From: Acidobacteriota bacterium
Lineage (GTDB): Bacteria > Acidobacteriota > Blastocatellia > Pyrinomonadales > Pyrinomonadaceae
Direction of reading: 5' to 3'
DNA: 58,931 nt
Assembly: GCA_029557535.1 (NCBI GenBank)
Contig: JAKQII010000378.1
Span: 1-58,931, forward strand
In this document: piece by piece, positions 18,425-28,557 of the stretch
How positions within the stretch are numbered: the first letter of the stretch is position 1
Layout of the letters: every line of letters starts with the position of its first letter
Program-made: the position numbers and the translations under genes
Notes under the pieces: model-generated
The model's input: only the letters and a program-made list of their open reading frames with translations
Database searches by the model: none
What the model was told of the DNA's origin: nothing

Positions 18425-19777
18425 ATGAGCAAGTACCGTAAGATCGTCTGGAACGAGGGGATGCTGATGACTCCCCATCACTTCCAGCAGTGGGACAACT
18501 ATCACGAAGAGTTGCTCAATTCACGAGTGCGTTCGATGATGCCGTACGAATACGGGATCCTCGATCTTCAGATCAATCGCGAGGCGATTGCCAACGGGAA
18601 TTTTCAGATCATCAACTGTCATGCCGTTTTGCCTGACGGGCTGATGGTCAACGTTCCGGACGCCGAGGCGGTCCCGGACCTTCGCCCCGTCGGCAATCAC
18701 TTCCACCCCGAGGCCGAGAAACTGGGCGTACATATCGCGATCCCCGCGCGGAAGACCGGCGAGGCGAACTTTCAGGCCAACGGCGCGAAACCGACGTCAA
18801 ACGTCCGGTTTCTTCAGGAAGGTCTCGCCGTCAAGGACGAAACGACCGGGACGAACGAGCAGACGCTCGCCTACGCCAGAAGCAATCTCCGGATCATTTT
18901 CGACGACGAAGTTCGCGACGGATTCACTTCGATGAAGATCGCCGAACTCAAACGAACCCCGACCGGGCAGCTCCAGATCAACGAAGATTACATTCCGGCT
19001 ACGCTCAAAACGTCGTCGTCGGCGTGGCTTGTCAGCATGTTGCGTCAGCTGGTCGAGATTCTGAACACAAAAAGCGGATCGCTCGGAGAACAGCGACGCC
19101 AGCGGAACGCTTCGCTCGCCGATTTCACGACGTCAGAGGTCGCGGTCTTCTGGCTCCTGCACACGATCAACTCGGCGATTCCCACAATGGCGCATTTTTT
19201 CAGGTCGCCGATGCTTCATCCGGAGCCGCTTTATCTTGAAATGGCGGAACTTGTCGGGAAGCTGATGACATTCTCGACGGAGCTATATCCGCGCGACATC
19301 GTCAAGTACGATCACGACGACCTGCATTTTACGTTCTTCAATCTTTCGACGCAGCTGAAAGAATTGCTCGAAACGGTAATTCCGAGCCGTTGCGTCCCGA
19401 TCCCGCTCGAAAAGACGCGCGACACTCTTTACGTCGGCCGGGTCGAGGACGAACGTCTGCTCAAGGAAGCTGGATTCTACCTTGCCGTTCGCGCCCAAAT
19501 GCCAGAGTCAAAGCTGATCGAGGGCGTGCCGCGTGTCGTCAAGATAGGTTCCCGGGACGTGATCGACACGATCATCGGATCGGCGCTGCCGGGCGTCGTG
19601 CTGACACATGCGAGCCCGCCGCCGGCCCCGATCCCGACACGCGTCGGTTTCCGTTATTTCATGCTCGACACGATCGGTCCGTATTGGGACGGGATCAAGG
19701 GTTCGAAGGTGATCGCGGTTTATGTTCCGGATGAGATCCCGGACGAGCTGCTTGAGATGTACGCCGTGAAACCATGA
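18425..19777 (+). CDS. tssK: T6SS baseplate subunit TssK
   Basis: A 450-residue TssK/ImpJ/VasE protein. The N terminus is typical (VWNEGMLMTPHHFQQWDNYHE), where the family docks to the baseplate wedge, and the C-terminal domain that contacts the TssJLM membrane complex is full length. TssK joins the TssF-TssG-TssE wedge to TssL and TssM. It opens the T6SS gene cluster. The ribosome site is weak. The stop is followed by a hairpin of 7-nt units and then tssL. Confidence 0.95.
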   Translation: MSKYRKIVWNEGMLMTPHHFQQWDNYHEELLNSRVRSMMPYEYGILDLQINREAIANGNFQIINCHAVLPDGLMVNVPDAEAVPDLRPVGNHFHPEAEKLGVHIAIPARKTGEANFQANGAKPTSNVRFLQEGLAVKDETTGTNEQTLAYARSNLRIIFDDEVRDGFTSMKIAELKRTPTGQLQINEDYIPATLKTSSSAWLVSMLRQLVEILNTKSGSLGEQRRQRNASLADFTTSEVAVFWLLHTINSAIPTMAHFFRSPMLHPEPLYLEMAELVGKLMTFSTELYPRDIVKYDHDDLHFTFFNLSTQLKELLETVIPSRCVPIPLEKTRDTLYVGRVEDERLLKEAGFYLAVRAQMPESKLIEGVPRVVKIGSRDVIDTIIGSALPGVVLTHASPPPAPIPTRVGFRYFMLDTIGPYWDGIKGSKVIAVYVPDEIPDELLEMYAVKP

Positions 19778-19780
19778 TGA

Positions 19781-19853
19781 CATTTGGGAATTGGGAATGC
19801 GGATTGGCGATTTTGTTCCCAAATCCGACATCCCAAATCCCAAATCCAAAATG
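19781..19853 (+). repeat. Heptad-unit intergenic hairpin (copy 1, tssK-tssL)
   Basis: Left arm 19781-19815 is built of units like TTTGGGAA and GCGGATTG; right arm 19817-19853 is built of CCCAAATC units. The arms are imperfect reverse complements that can form a stem of about 33 bp with almost no loop. The element ends 3 nt before the tssL start codon and takes the place of a Shine-Dalgarno. Confidence 0.75.
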
Positions 19854-19855
19854 TG

Positions 19856-20533
19856 ATGTCTGAACCAAGCAACAAGAATGATCTGGTGGCGTTTGCCGGG
19901 CCGGTTTTCGACCTGATCCTAAGGCTGAAGGCGGGGATCGTCCAACCGTCGATGGATTTGCGCCCGAAGATCGCGTCGTTGCTTGAGGATTTCGAGCGGC
20001 GTGCCGAGCGTTACAGGTTCAGCAGCAAGATCATCCAGGTCGCGAAGTTCGCGCTCGCGTCGTTCGTTGATGAAACCGTCCTGACCAACAATTTCCATCT
20101 CAAGGAAGAGTGGGAAAAGTACCCGCTGCAGCTCGAGTATTTCGGAGAACAACTCGCCGGCAACAAGTATTTCGAGAAGCTGGCGGCGATGCTGAAACAG
20201 ATCGACGTTACAGCGGACGCGGTCGAGGTTTATTACGTCTGTATGCTCCTTGGTTTCAAGGGCCGCTACGCCGTTTATGAGAAGGACAGGCTGCTTTCGA
20301 TCATGCAGCAGACGGCGAACGCGTTAGTGAAAGCAGGGAAGATCCGTCCGGTTGAATTGTCGCCGCATTGGCTGGCGGACGATCAGCCGGAACCGCCGAA
20401 ACCGAAGAAGATGCCCACCTGGGCAAAAGTCACGGCCTTCGGCGGTCTCGGATTCGCGTTCATCGTTTACTTGATCATGTTTGTGATGACGTCGTTTTTC
20501 TTGAGTGAAGCGATCAAAAAGCTTCCGTTCTGA
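19856..20533 (+). CDS. tssL: T6SS membrane subunit TssL (DotU/IcmH-like), short form
   Basis: A 225-residue DotU-like protein; the ATG at 19856 is chosen because upstream codons derive from the intergenic hairpin. Residues about 10-180 are the cytoplasmic helical domain (FASFVDETVLTNN is the conserved region). One C-terminal membrane helix is at about 190-220. There is no periplasmic OmpA-like peptidoglycan-binding extension, so wall anchoring must come from another protein. It forms the inner-membrane complex with TssM. Confidence 0.9.
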   Translation: MSEPSNKNDLVAFAGPVFDLILRLKAGIVQPSMDLRPKIASLLEDFERRAERYRFSSKIIQVAKFALASFVDETVLTNNFHLKEEWEKYPLQLEYFGEQLAGNKYFEKLAAMLKQIDVTADAVEVYYVCMLLGFKGRYAVYEKDRLLSIMQQTANALVKAGKIRPVELSPHWLADDQPEPPKPKKMPTWAKVTAFGGLGFAFIVYLIMFVMTSFFLSEAIKKLPF

Positions 20534-20601
20534 TTGTGTTTATCTGATCGGCTCGATGGCGCCGGCGCGCGCCAGGAACGCCGCGTTTCGGCCCGTAATT
20601 T

Positions 20602-23600
20602 ATGAGTTCGTGGCACGTCCAACAACTTAAGTTCGCCTTCGGCATCGGTGGCCTGATGTCATTCTACGGAATCGTCGGCTTCCTGACCTGGTTCGGAGGG
20701 CAAAAGTTGGGACTTCCGGTCAACACGCGGATCATGGTGATCATCGTTCTGCTGTTGACGCTTCCGTTCACGCTTCTCACCGGCTACGTCGTTAGCCGTC
20801 GTTCCAAGAAGAAGGAAGAAAAAGCGAAGAAGGAGGCGGAAGAGAAAAAAGAGGCGAAGGAGAGCGCTCCGGCAGCCGAGCAACCGGCGCCTGTGGCGGC
20901 GGCCAAGCCATCGGGCGAGAACCTGCAGGGCGCGGAAGAAGTGGTCAAATTTCTCCGCTCGTCGAACCTTGGCGACGGAGCCGACGCGCTTTACTCGTTG
21001 CCGTGGTACATCGTCGCCGGCGTTCCGAAATCGGGAAAATCCTCGGTCGTCGTTGGCTCCAATCTCAATTTTCAAGCGCTCCCGAGTCAACGTCAGTCGG
21101 AGATGAAGATCATCAAGCCGACTCAGAACGTCGACTGGCGGGTAACAACCGACGCCGTTTTCATCGACACCGCCGGCCGTTTCCAAACCGAGGGCGGCGA
21201 TACGGACGAATGGGCGTCGCTGCTGGAGACCATCCGCAAAACCCGTCCGAACAGACCGCTCGACGGGATGTTGCTATTTGCCGACACCGATCGCGTTCTC
21301 GAGGCAGACGAGCGTGAACTCGAGGAGTCGGCGAAGATCATGCGAACCCGGCTCGATGAGGCGATGCAGCGCCTGAAGGTCCGTTTCCCGGTTTATCTGA
21401 TCTTCAATCACGCAGACTCGATCGAGGGTTTCAGGGATTCGTTCTCGACATCGAAGAAGGAGGGTGAAACGCTCGTCTGGGGAGCGACGATACCGCTAGA
21501 AAAGAGCGAGAACGCGCACTCGATGTTCGACGACGAGTTTGCGCTGCTCAACGATTCGATCATGAAGCGCCGCCTCATGAGGCTCAGCGCTCCGTTCCCG
21601 CCGGTTCGCCAACTTCGCATCTTCAACTTCCCGCTTCATTTCAGTGCGGCCCGACGCAAACTGGGCGCGTTCGTGACGGCATTGTTCCGGCCGAACCCGT
21701 TCACTGAGAATCCGTTCTTCCGTGGATTCTATTTCACATCGACACCGGCCGCCGGTCGCGGCGACGCACCGGCGACGGTTGGCACGACCTATTTCGTCGA
21801 ACGCCTGATCCGCGACGTCGTGCTTCGCGACAAAGACCTCGTCCGTACATTTCAGGAGCAGAGGCAGCGGCCGCCGATTTTCGGTTGGCTTGTGACAATG
21901 CTCGGAGCCGCGATCGTCGCGACGCTTTTGATCATTGCCGGGGTCTCGACCTACAACAACCAGAAAATGCTGGACGATGCGTCCAAGCGCGCGCTTTCGG
22001 TGCTGAACAACGCGAAGGCTGACGTTAACCGGGATCCGCTGACGAAGAGCCCTGACGAGTCGACGTCGGAGATCAATGCGCTTGAGAACCTTCGTCTCCT
22101 GATGGATCAGCTCGACCGGTATAACCGTGAGGGCGCTCCGATCAAGATGCGGATGGGGCTCTATTCAGGAGATCGGATCTACACTGAGCGGCTGCTGCCG
22201 ATCTACTACACCGCGGTCAGCCGGCGTTTCATGGATCCGACACGGCGCCGGATGGAAGAGGAGATGAAGAAATTCGTCGCGAGTCCGCCGATAAAGGATT
22301 CGAAGCAGTTGTCGCCCGAGGAAGAGACCTTTTTAGGGGCAAATTACGATTTGCTCAAGGTGTACCTGATGCTCACCGACGAGTACCGCGACAAAGCGAA
22401 CGAGACTGACGTTTACAACACGCTCAACACCTACTGGTTCGCGTCGTCGAAGCTTCCGGAAAGTCTGGAGACGGACGCCGAGAAGCAGCTGAAATTCTAC
22501 GCGCGGCAAGTCGATCGTACCGAGGGTGTTGACCGGTTCCCGCGATACCAGGCCAACGGCAATCTCGTCACGGAGGTGAGGAACAAGCTCAAGGCGTTTC
22601 CGGCCGAACAACGTTATTACCGTCGAAAAGTGACCGAGATCTCGAAGGAGATCGACGCGAAGAAGATCATGTCGGTCGATGCGATCCTCCAGCGCGAAGG
22701 GGGCGTCACAGGGATCGTTACGGGAGACTACACGGTGCCGGGCGCGTACACGGTCGAAGGCTTCAAGGAAATGGAAAAGGCGATCGCGCTTTCCTCGACC
22801 GAACTCGCCGGCTGCGACTGGGTGATCGAAGAGAAGTGCGACGCCGTCGCCGAGGTCAGCAAGGTGGCGCAGACTGCCGACGGCGGTAAGATCCGCGACC
22901 GGTACTTCCGCGACTACTCGGATAAGTGGAAGACATTCACGAAAAGTATCCGAGTCAAACAGTTCAAAAAGGAGAATGCGGCGGAGAATGATCGTGTGGC
23001 GGCCAAAGAAGCGTTGTCGGTTCTCTCCTCCGCGAGTTCGCCGCTCAAGATTCTATTGATCGAGGTCTCGCGGAACACCAATCTGGCCGGCGGAGCTCCG
23101 CAGGGGCAGGGATGGTGGGACTGGATGACGAGCTTTTTCAGCTCCGACACCATGCCGACGACGGGTGCGGATTCTCAGGTCGTCAGGGACTTTCTGCCGT
23201 TGACGACGTATGTGCGCAGCGACAGCAAGGACAAGAAGTCGCCGATCGACGAATACGGTTCGGTGATCGAAACCGTTTCCGGCAAATACAGCACGATGGT
23301 CGACGACAACCGGATCGCCGAGTTGACGGCGATGCCGGAAGAGGAGCGCAACAAGCAGCTCAATCTGACGAACGCGACAACTTCGATCAACAACTCGACA
23401 AAAGCGTTCAACAAGGATTTGCCGTTCATCGCCGATCTGCTGAAACAGCCGCTCGACAATCTGAAAGCGCTATTCGGCGCGGATACGATCAAGCAGATCG
23501 CCGAACTCTGGAAATCCGAGGTCGTCCCGATCGCGCGCAAGGCAGAGGTGGGATATCCTTTCGAAGAATCCGACAGCAACGCCGATTTCGCGAACTTGCG

Positions 23601-24252
23601 GGAATACTTCGCGAAGGGCAAGGGCTTGACGAAGTTCTACGATGAGAAGCTCAAGCGCTATTTCGACGGAACTCCGGGCCAGCTGAAACTTAAGGATCCG
23701 CAGAATACGCCGTTCAGTCAGGATTTTGTGGATTATCTGAACAAGGCGCTCACATTGCGGCAGTCGCTGTTCAGCAAGGCTGATGACGTCAAGTTCACGT
23801 ACAACTTCGAACTTCTGAATCCGTCTGACGCCGTCGTCGAGATCACGATCGACGGTGTATTGATCTCGTCGAACGAAAAGCCGTCGGCTCCGATCGACTT
23901 CCCGGCGACAAGCGGAGGCGGCAGCGGCGTGATAATAAAGGCGCTCGGGTCCGGCACCGTTTCGACCTCCGGAACGCCTTCGGCAAATTCTTCCCCGGCA
24001 CCCGTCAATCCAGTGTCGACCCCGGCCAAATCGAATACGACCTCTGGTGACGAGAAGCAATTCCTCGGACCATGGGGGCTATTCAGGTTTATGGCCGCGG
24101 CGGGAATGCAGAAACAATCGGACAACTCGTACAAGGTTTCGTACCGGCTGAAGAACGGAAAGGTCGTTGAGGCCAAGATCACTCCTTCGGGCATCGACCC
24201 GTTCAACCGGGAAATCTACAAGCTGCGGGCGCCGGAGAACATATTGAGGTGA
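20602..24252 (+). CDS. tssM: T6SS membrane subunit TssM (IcmF)
   Basis: A 1,216-residue IcmF/TssM protein. Two membrane helices lie at about 12-33 and 42-64, then a highly charged Lys/Glu/Ala segment, then a cytoplasmic NTPase-like domain with an intact Walker A (AGVPKSGKSS, about residue 137) and a Walker B-like DAVFIDTAGR. A third membrane helix at about 427-449 leads into a large periplasmic region of about 760 residues with the IcmF-related and C-terminal domains. It spans the envelope and, with TssL and usually TssJ, forms the channel. It is preceded by a 68-bp gap after tssL. Length is in the normal family range. Confidence 0.95.
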   Translation: MSSWHVQQLKFAFGIGGLMSFYGIVGFLTWFGGQKLGLPVNTRIMVIIVLLLTLPFTLLTGYVVSRRSKKKEEKAKKEAEEKKEAKESAPAAEQPAPVAAAKPSGENLQGAEEVVKFLRSSNLGDGADALYSLPWYIVAGVPKSGKSSVVVGSNLNFQALPSQRQSEMKIIKPTQNVDWRVTTDAVFIDTAGRFQTEGGDTDEWASLLETIRKTRPNRPLDGMLLFADTDRVLEADERELEESAKIMRTRLDEAMQRLKVRFPVYLIFNHADSIEGFRDSFSTSKKEGETLVWGATIPLEKSENAHSMFDDEFALLNDSIMKRRLMRLSAPFPPVRQLRIFNFPLHFSAARRKLGAFVTALFRPNPFTENPFFRGFYFTSTPAAGRGDAPATVGTTYFVERLIRDVVLRDKDLVRTFQEQRQRPPIFGWLVTMLGAAIVATLLIIAGVSTYNNQKMLDDASKRALSVLNNAKADVNRDPLTKSPDESTSEINALENLRLLMDQLDRYNREGAPIKMRMGLYSGDRIYTERLLPIYYTAVSRRFMDPTRRRMEEEMKKFVASPPIKDSKQLSPEEETFLGANYDLLKVYLMLTDEYRDKANETDVYNTLNTYWFASSKLPESLETDAEKQLKFYARQVDRTEGVDRFPRYQANGNLVTEVRNKLKAFPAEQRYYRRKVTEISKEIDAKKIMSVDAILQREGGVTGIVTGDYTVPGAYTVEGFKEMEKAIALSSTELAGCDWVIEEKCDAVAEVSKVAQTADGGKIRDRYFRDYSDKWKTFTKSIRVKQFKKENAAENDRVAAKEALSVLSSASSPLKILLIEVSRNTNLAGGAPQGQGWWDWMTSFFSSDTMPTTGADSQVVRDFLPLTTYVRSDSKDKKSPIDEYGSVIETVSGKYSTMVDDNRIAELTAMPEEERNKQLNLTNATTSINNSTKAFNKDLPFIADLLKQPLDNLKALFGADTIKQIAELWKSEVVPIARKAEVGYPFEESDSNADFANLREYFAKGKGLTKFYDEKLKRYFDGTPGQLKLKDPQNTPFSQDFVDYLNKALTLRQSLFSKADDVKFTYNFELLNPSDAVVEITIDGVLISSNEKPSAPIDFPATSGGGSGVIIKALGSGTVSTSGTPSANSSPAPVNPVSTPAKSNTTSGDEKQFLGPWGLFRFMAAAGMQKQSDNSYKVSYRLKNGKVVEAKITPSGIDPFNREIYKLRAPENILR

Positions 24253-24255
24253 GAA

Positions 24256-25065
24256 ATGAACGAAGCAAAAAGTCTCGTTGAATCGGGGAATCTGAATGGC
24301 GCGATCGAAGCTGCCCTGGCGTTCGTCAAGGCACACCCGACCGATTACTCGGCACGCATCTTTCTGTTCGAACTTGCGTGTTTTGCAGGTGATTGGGACC
24401 GCGCCGGACGTCAACTGGATGTGATCGGTCATCAGGACACGACCGCGATGGTTGGCTCGCTGATCTTCCGGCAGTGCATCGAAGCCGAGAAAAAACGTGC
24501 CGATTATTTTGCGAAGGGATCGAAACCCGAGTTTCTTCAGACGCCGCCGGACTACATTTACGGACTCTTGACCGCGAATAATCGTCTCCGGGAAGGAAAG
24601 CCCGAGGAGGCGCGCGAGATCCTTGACACCGTCGAGGAGCAGCGTCCGGTGTTTGCCTGTAAGGTCAACGGTAAGGAAGTCAGTGATCTTCGCGACTTTA
24701 ACGACCTGACGTCGGCGGTGCTAGAAGTCATCATCAAGGACAGTTACGTTTGGGTGCCGTTCGAGGAGATCGAGCGAATCGAGTTTCTCGAACGCAAATC
24801 GCTCCGCGATAATTTCTGGACCCAGGCGAAACTCGAGACCTCGAACGGTACGAACGGTGAGGTTTTCATTCCGGCACTTTACAACGAATCGTGGAAGGCC
24901 GATGACGAGAATGTCCGGCTCGGCCGCATCACCGATTGGCGCGATCTTGGAAACGAGATCTACGCCGGAGAGGGAATGAAGCTATTCGCCGCCGGGTCTG
25001 AGCACTTCCCGATCGTCGAGATCTCGTCGATCGAATTTGTGAATGAACTTGCAGCGGGCGAATAG
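24256..25065 (+). CDS. tagJ: T6SS accessory protein TagJ (ImpE)
   Basis: A 269-residue ImpE/TagJ protein starting 3 bp after tssM. The N-terminal half has TPR-like helices (GNLNGAIEAALAFVKAHPTDYSARIFLFEL). The C-terminal half holds the ImpE signature, including SYVWVPFEEIERIEF and a WxDLGNEIYAGEGMKLF-like ending. TagJ binds the N-terminal helix of the sheath protein TssB in several systems and may modulate ClpV-driven sheath disassembly. Its presence points to a system of the HSI-I/ImpE-containing type. Confidence 0.9.
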   Translation: MNEAKSLVESGNLNGAIEAALAFVKAHPTDYSARIFLFELACFAGDWDRAGRQLDVIGHQDTTAMVGSLIFRQCIEAEKKRADYFAKGSKPEFLQTPPDYIYGLLTANNRLREGKPEEAREILDTVEEQRPVFACKVNGKEVSDLRDFNDLTSAVLEVIIKDSYVWVPFEEIERIEFLERKSLRDNFWTQAKLETSNGTNGEVFIPALYNESWKADDENVRLGRITDWRDLGNEIYAGEGMKLFAAGSEHFPIVEISSIEFVNELAAGE

Positions 25066-25193
25066 GGCTTGACCCGTACGGTCGCCGTCAATGGCAAAGA
25101 CCGGCGCGCGCCGGCAGTGACGGCGAGGCCGTTCCTGAACCGAAATTGGGCGATCGTCGATTCATCAGACGCTGAGGAATTAGGGAGCACACC

Positions 25194-26327
25194 ATGGCAG
25201 AGTTCGAACCAAAACCGGCAGTTATCAACATCGACGCGTTGCTGACACCGATCTCTGAAGAGAGCCCGTCGGGTGAGTACCTAAGGTATTCGGGGTTGTA
25301 CGACGAGATCTCGGAAGCCCGACGTGCCGACGACGTTCTCAACCAGGGCGAGTGGCAGACGGATTTCAAGGTGGCCGACTTCAAGAAGGTCATCGAACTT
25401 GGGTCGGTGGCGATCGAAAAGGAATCGAAGGATTTGCAGATCGCTGCCTGGCTCTCGGAGGCGCTCGCCAAAGAGCACGGGTTAGTCGGGCTGCGAGACT
25501 GTTTGCGCATGATCGTCGGTCTTCTTGAGACGTTCTGGGATTCATGCCACCCGATCGTCGACGAGGGCGACATGGAGGGTCGGGCAAATGCGATCGCCTG
25601 GATGGAAGCCCAGGCCGCATTCGCGGTCAAGCAGGCGAAGATCACGGGTTACAACGGATACAGTTACGTCGATTTCGAAGATTCGAAGACTTTCGACATC
25701 CCCGAAAACCTTGAGTCGCTCGATACCGCGGAGCAGCAGAAGTACAACGAGCTGCGTGCCCAGGCCGAACGCGAAAACCGCGTGACCGCGAACAAATGGC
25801 GTGCGGAACTGCAGCAAACCCGACGCGCTTTTTGCGAAGAGCTAAATTTTCTTATCGGAGAGTGCTGGACGGCGTATAATGAGCTCAATCGGGTAATCGA
25901 AGAGAAGTTCGACCTAAAACAGGCACCGGCGACGAATAACCTTAAAAAGTCGCTCGACGATGTTCATACGCTCGTCAAGAAGATTCTCGAAGAGAAGCGT
26001 CTTGAAGAGCCCGACGCCGAACCCGAAGTCACCGAAGAGACGGTTGCGGAAGACGGAACGGTCGTCGCCGCCAAGGGCCCGGCGGTCGCGACCGGCGCCA
26101 TTCAAAACCGGCAGGATGCCCTGAAACGATTGAACGACGTCGCCGACTGGTTCAAAAAGAACGAGCCGCACAGCCCGATCGCTTACATCGTCGGGCGCGC
26201 GGTCAAATGGGGAAACATGCCGTTCGAGGTGTGGCTGCAGGATGTCATCAAGGATGAGACGGTAATTTACAATCTTCGTCAAACGCTTGGATTCAACACC
26301 AACTTGCCGGATTCGTCGGATCAATAG
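25194..26327 (+). CDS. tssA: T6SS cap/assembly protein TssA
   Basis: A 377-residue protein with the ImpA N-terminal domain (residues about 10-130: ISEESPSGEYLRY, then WLSEALAKEHGLVGLRDCLRMI and the WDSCHPIVDEGDMEGR motif), a variable middle and a C-terminal VasJ-like segment containing RAVKWGNMPFEVWLQDVI. TssA starts baseplate assembly and caps the growing sheath. It follows a 128-bp gap after tagJ that contains a GC-rich palindrome around CCGGCGCGCGCCGG but no gene. A GGGAG ribosome site precedes the ATG. Confidence 0.9.
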   Translation: MAEFEPKPAVINIDALLTPISEESPSGEYLRYSGLYDEISEARRADDVLNQGEWQTDFKVADFKKVIELGSVAIEKESKDLQIAAWLSEALAKEHGLVGLRDCLRMIVGLLETFWDSCHPIVDEGDMEGRANAIAWMEAQAAFAVKQAKITGYNGYSYVDFEDSKTFDIPENLESLDTAEQQKYNELRAQAERENRVTANKWRAELQQTRRAFCEELNFLIGECWTAYNELNRVIEEKFDLKQAPATNNLKKSLDDVHTLVKKILEEKRLEEPDAEPEVTEETVAEDGTVVAAKGPAVATGAIQNRQDALKRLNDVADWFKKNEPHSPIAYIVGRAVKWGNMPFEVWLQDVIKDETVIYNLRQTLGFNTNLPDSSDQ

Positions 26328-26381
26328 CGCGAGGTACGAGAACGAAATTAGGAAAAACCAAAACGAAAAGGAGCAGGAACA

Positions 26382-26894
26382 ATGCCAAGTAAAGAGAGCA
26401 TACAACACAAAATTGACCGCGTTCGCCCCCCGCGTGTCCAGATCACCTACGATGTGGAAGTTGGCGGAGCGATCGAGCTGAAGGAGTTGCCGTTTGTTAT
26501 CGGCGTGATGGGTGACTTTGTCGGAAAGCCCGAGGATCCGCTTCCGCCACTCAAGAACCGCAAGTTCGTTGAGGTCGACCCCGACAACTTTAATCAGGTG
26601 ATGGCCGGCATGAAGCCGCGGATCGCGTACAACGTCGAGAACAAGATGCAGGAAGACGGCAGCAAGGTCGGTGTCGAACTCAAGTTCAGCAACATCGAAG
26701 ACTTTGAGCCGGACAATGTCGTCCAGCAGATCGAGCCGCTTAGAAAGCTCGTCGAAGCGCGTCAGAAGCTCTCTGACCTCCGTTCGAAGATGGACGGCAA
26801 CGAGAAGCTTGAGAATATGTTGAACGACATCATCGGCGACGCAGGCAAGCAGAAAGAGCTGAGCGATGCGCTCGGCCTGGATAAGGAGGAATAG
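26382..26894 (+). CDS. tssB: T6SS contractile sheath small subunit TssB (VipA)
   Basis: A 170-residue TssB/VipA protein with the canonical core (RPPRVQITYDVEVGGAIE, KELPFVIGVMGDF, and NVENKMQEDG). It pairs with TssC to form the contractile sheath. A strong ribosome site (AAAAGGAG) lies ahead of the start, fitting the large number of copies needed. It is followed by tssC with a 2-bp gap. Confidence 0.97.
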   Translation: MPSKESIQHKIDRVRPPRVQITYDVEVGGAIELKELPFVIGVMGDFVGKPEDPLPPLKNRKFVEVDPDNFNQVMAGMKPRIAYNVENKMQEDGSKVGVELKFSNIEDFEPDNVVQQIEPLRKLVEARQKLSDLRSKMDGNEKLENMLNDIIGDAGKQKELSDALGLDKEE

Positions 26895-26896
26895 TC

Positions 26897-28381
26897 ATGG
26901 CAGACAAAGCAAAACAACAAGAAGCTCAAGCTCAGGAACAGGTTCAGGAAGTTTCGCTGCTTGACCAGATCCTGACCGAGGGCCGGCTTGCCCGCGACGA
27001 CTATCAGAAAGCGCAGGCGAAGGACATGATCGGCGAATTCGTCAATCAGGTTATGAGCGGCGAGCTGACGATGTCCAAGAACATGGACGTCGCGATCAAC
27101 GCGCGCATCGCCGAGATCGACCGGGTTATCTCCGCTCAGCTGAACGAGGTCATGCACCACAGCGACTTCCAGAAGCTGGAAGGTTCCTGGCGCGGGCTTC
27201 ACTACCTCGTCAAGAACAGCCTGACGGGGCCGCAACTGAAGATCCGCGTGATGAACGCGACCAAGAAGGAGTTGCTGAAAGACTTTGAACGGGCTCTTGA
27301 GTTCGATCAGTCGGCGCTCTTCAAGAAGATCTACGAGGACGAATATGGCACGTTCGGCGGCGCGCCCTACGGCGCGATCATCGGCGACTACGAGTTCGGC
27401 AACCACCCGCAGGATCTGGCACTGCTCGAAAGCTTGTCCCAGGTCGCGGCGGCGGCCCATGCACCGTTCATCAGCGCCGCTTCGGCCGACATGTTCGGTT
27501 GGGACGAGTTCTCGCAGATGACCGAGGTCCGCGATATCTCGAAGATCTTCGACACGACGATGTACGCCAAATGGCGCAGTTTCCGCGATTCGGAAGACTC
27601 GCGCTACGTCGGCCTGACGCTGCCGCACGTCCTCGGACGCGTTCCGTACGGCGCGGCGACGAAACCGACCGAGTCGTTCAACTTTGAAGAAGATGTCGAC
27701 GGCACGGATCACAAGAAGTACCTCTGGTCGAACGCCGCTTACGCCATGGCGACGCGGCTGACCGAGGCCTTTTCGATGCACGGCTGGTGCGTCGCGATCC
27801 GCGGCGTCGAAGGCGGCGGTCTCGTTGACGGACTTCCGACGCATACCTTCGAAACGGACGAGGGCGAAGTCGCCATGAAGTGTCCGACCGAGGTCGCGAT
27901 CACGGATCGTCGTGAGAAGGAGTTCTCGGACAACGGGTTCATCCCGCTCGTTCACTGCAAAGGCACCGATTATGCCGCGTTCTTCGCGACCCAATCGGCC
28001 AACAAGGCGAAGAAGTACGACACGGACGCCGCCAACGCAAATGCGCGTCTCTCGTCGCAGCTTCAGTATATCTTCGCTGTTTCTCGCTTCGCTCATTATT
28101 TGAAGTCGATGATGCGCGACAAGATCGGATCGTTCATGTCACGCAAAGAAGCAGAGATCTTCCTGAACCGCTGGATCAGCAAGTACGTTCTCGAGAACGA
28201 CGTTGCCCCGGCAGCCCAAAAGGCGAAATACCCGCTGCGCGAAGCTCGGGTGGATGTCTCCGAAATTCCTGGCAAGCCCGGTTGCTACCGTGCCGTCGCG
28301 TTCCTGCGGCCGCACTTCCAGCTGGACGAACTTTCGGTTTCGCTGAGACTCGTTGCCGAACTTCCGCCGCCTGCTAAGTAG
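26897..28381 (+). CDS. tssC: T6SS contractile sheath large subunit TssC (VipB)
   Basis: A 494-residue TssC/VipB protein. The N-terminal region binds TssB; signatures include SWRGLHYLVKNS, the FGGAPYGAIIGDYEF segment, and the C-terminal end with GCYRAVAFLRPHFQLDELSVSLRLVAELP that forms the handshake strands. A GGAGG ribosome site overlaps the end of tssB. Full length, with no anomalies. Confidence 0.97.
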   Translation: MADKAKQQEAQAQEQVQEVSLLDQILTEGRLARDDYQKAQAKDMIGEFVNQVMSGELTMSKNMDVAINARIAEIDRVISAQLNEVMHHSDFQKLEGSWRGLHYLVKNSLTGPQLKIRVMNATKKELLKDFERALEFDQSALFKKIYEDEYGTFGGAPYGAIIGDYEFGNHPQDLALLESLSQVAAAAHAPFISAASADMFGWDEFSQMTEVRDISKIFDTTMYAKWRSFRDSEDSRYVGLTLPHVLGRVPYGAATKPTESFNFEEDVDGTDHKKYLWSNAAYAMATRLTEAFSMHGWCVAIRGVEGGGLVDGLPTHTFETDEGEVAMKCPTEVAITDRREKEFSDNGFIPLVHCKGTDYAAFFATQSANKAKKYDTDAANANARLSSQLQYIFAVSRFAHYLKSMMRDKIGSFMSRKEAEIFLNRWISKYVLENDVAPAAQKAKYPLREARVDVSEIPGKPGCYRAVAFLRPHFQLDELSVSLRLVAELPPPAK

Positions 28382-28499
28382 TCTGAAATCAACGAGATAG
28401 AGAATTTTTCTCGAATTTCGGCAAAAGCATAACGGTGCTGCGTCTTACATACGAAGCGAGAGGTAAGACTCGGAATCATTGATAAGAAAAGGCAGGACC

Positions 28500-28529
28500 G
28501 GATCGCGCAAAGCTTCGTTGAGGCGATCC
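28500..28529 (+). promoter_or_regulatory. Hairpin in the hcp leader
   Basis: GGATCGC (28500-28506) and GCGATCC (28523-28529) form a perfect 7-bp stem. It lies between tssC and hcp in a 176-nt gap, directly before a doubled purine-rich ribosome site (two AAGGAGCAA units). It could mark an RNA-processing or stability element giving hcp separate expression. The rest of the gap has no gene. Confidence 0.4.
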
Positions 28530-28557
28530 ACCTAAAAAGGAGCAAAAGGAGCAAGAT

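Noticed and set aside
26762-28096. 444-residue frame on the - strand opposite tssC
   Set aside because: Shadow of the highly conserved sheath gene; no family features.
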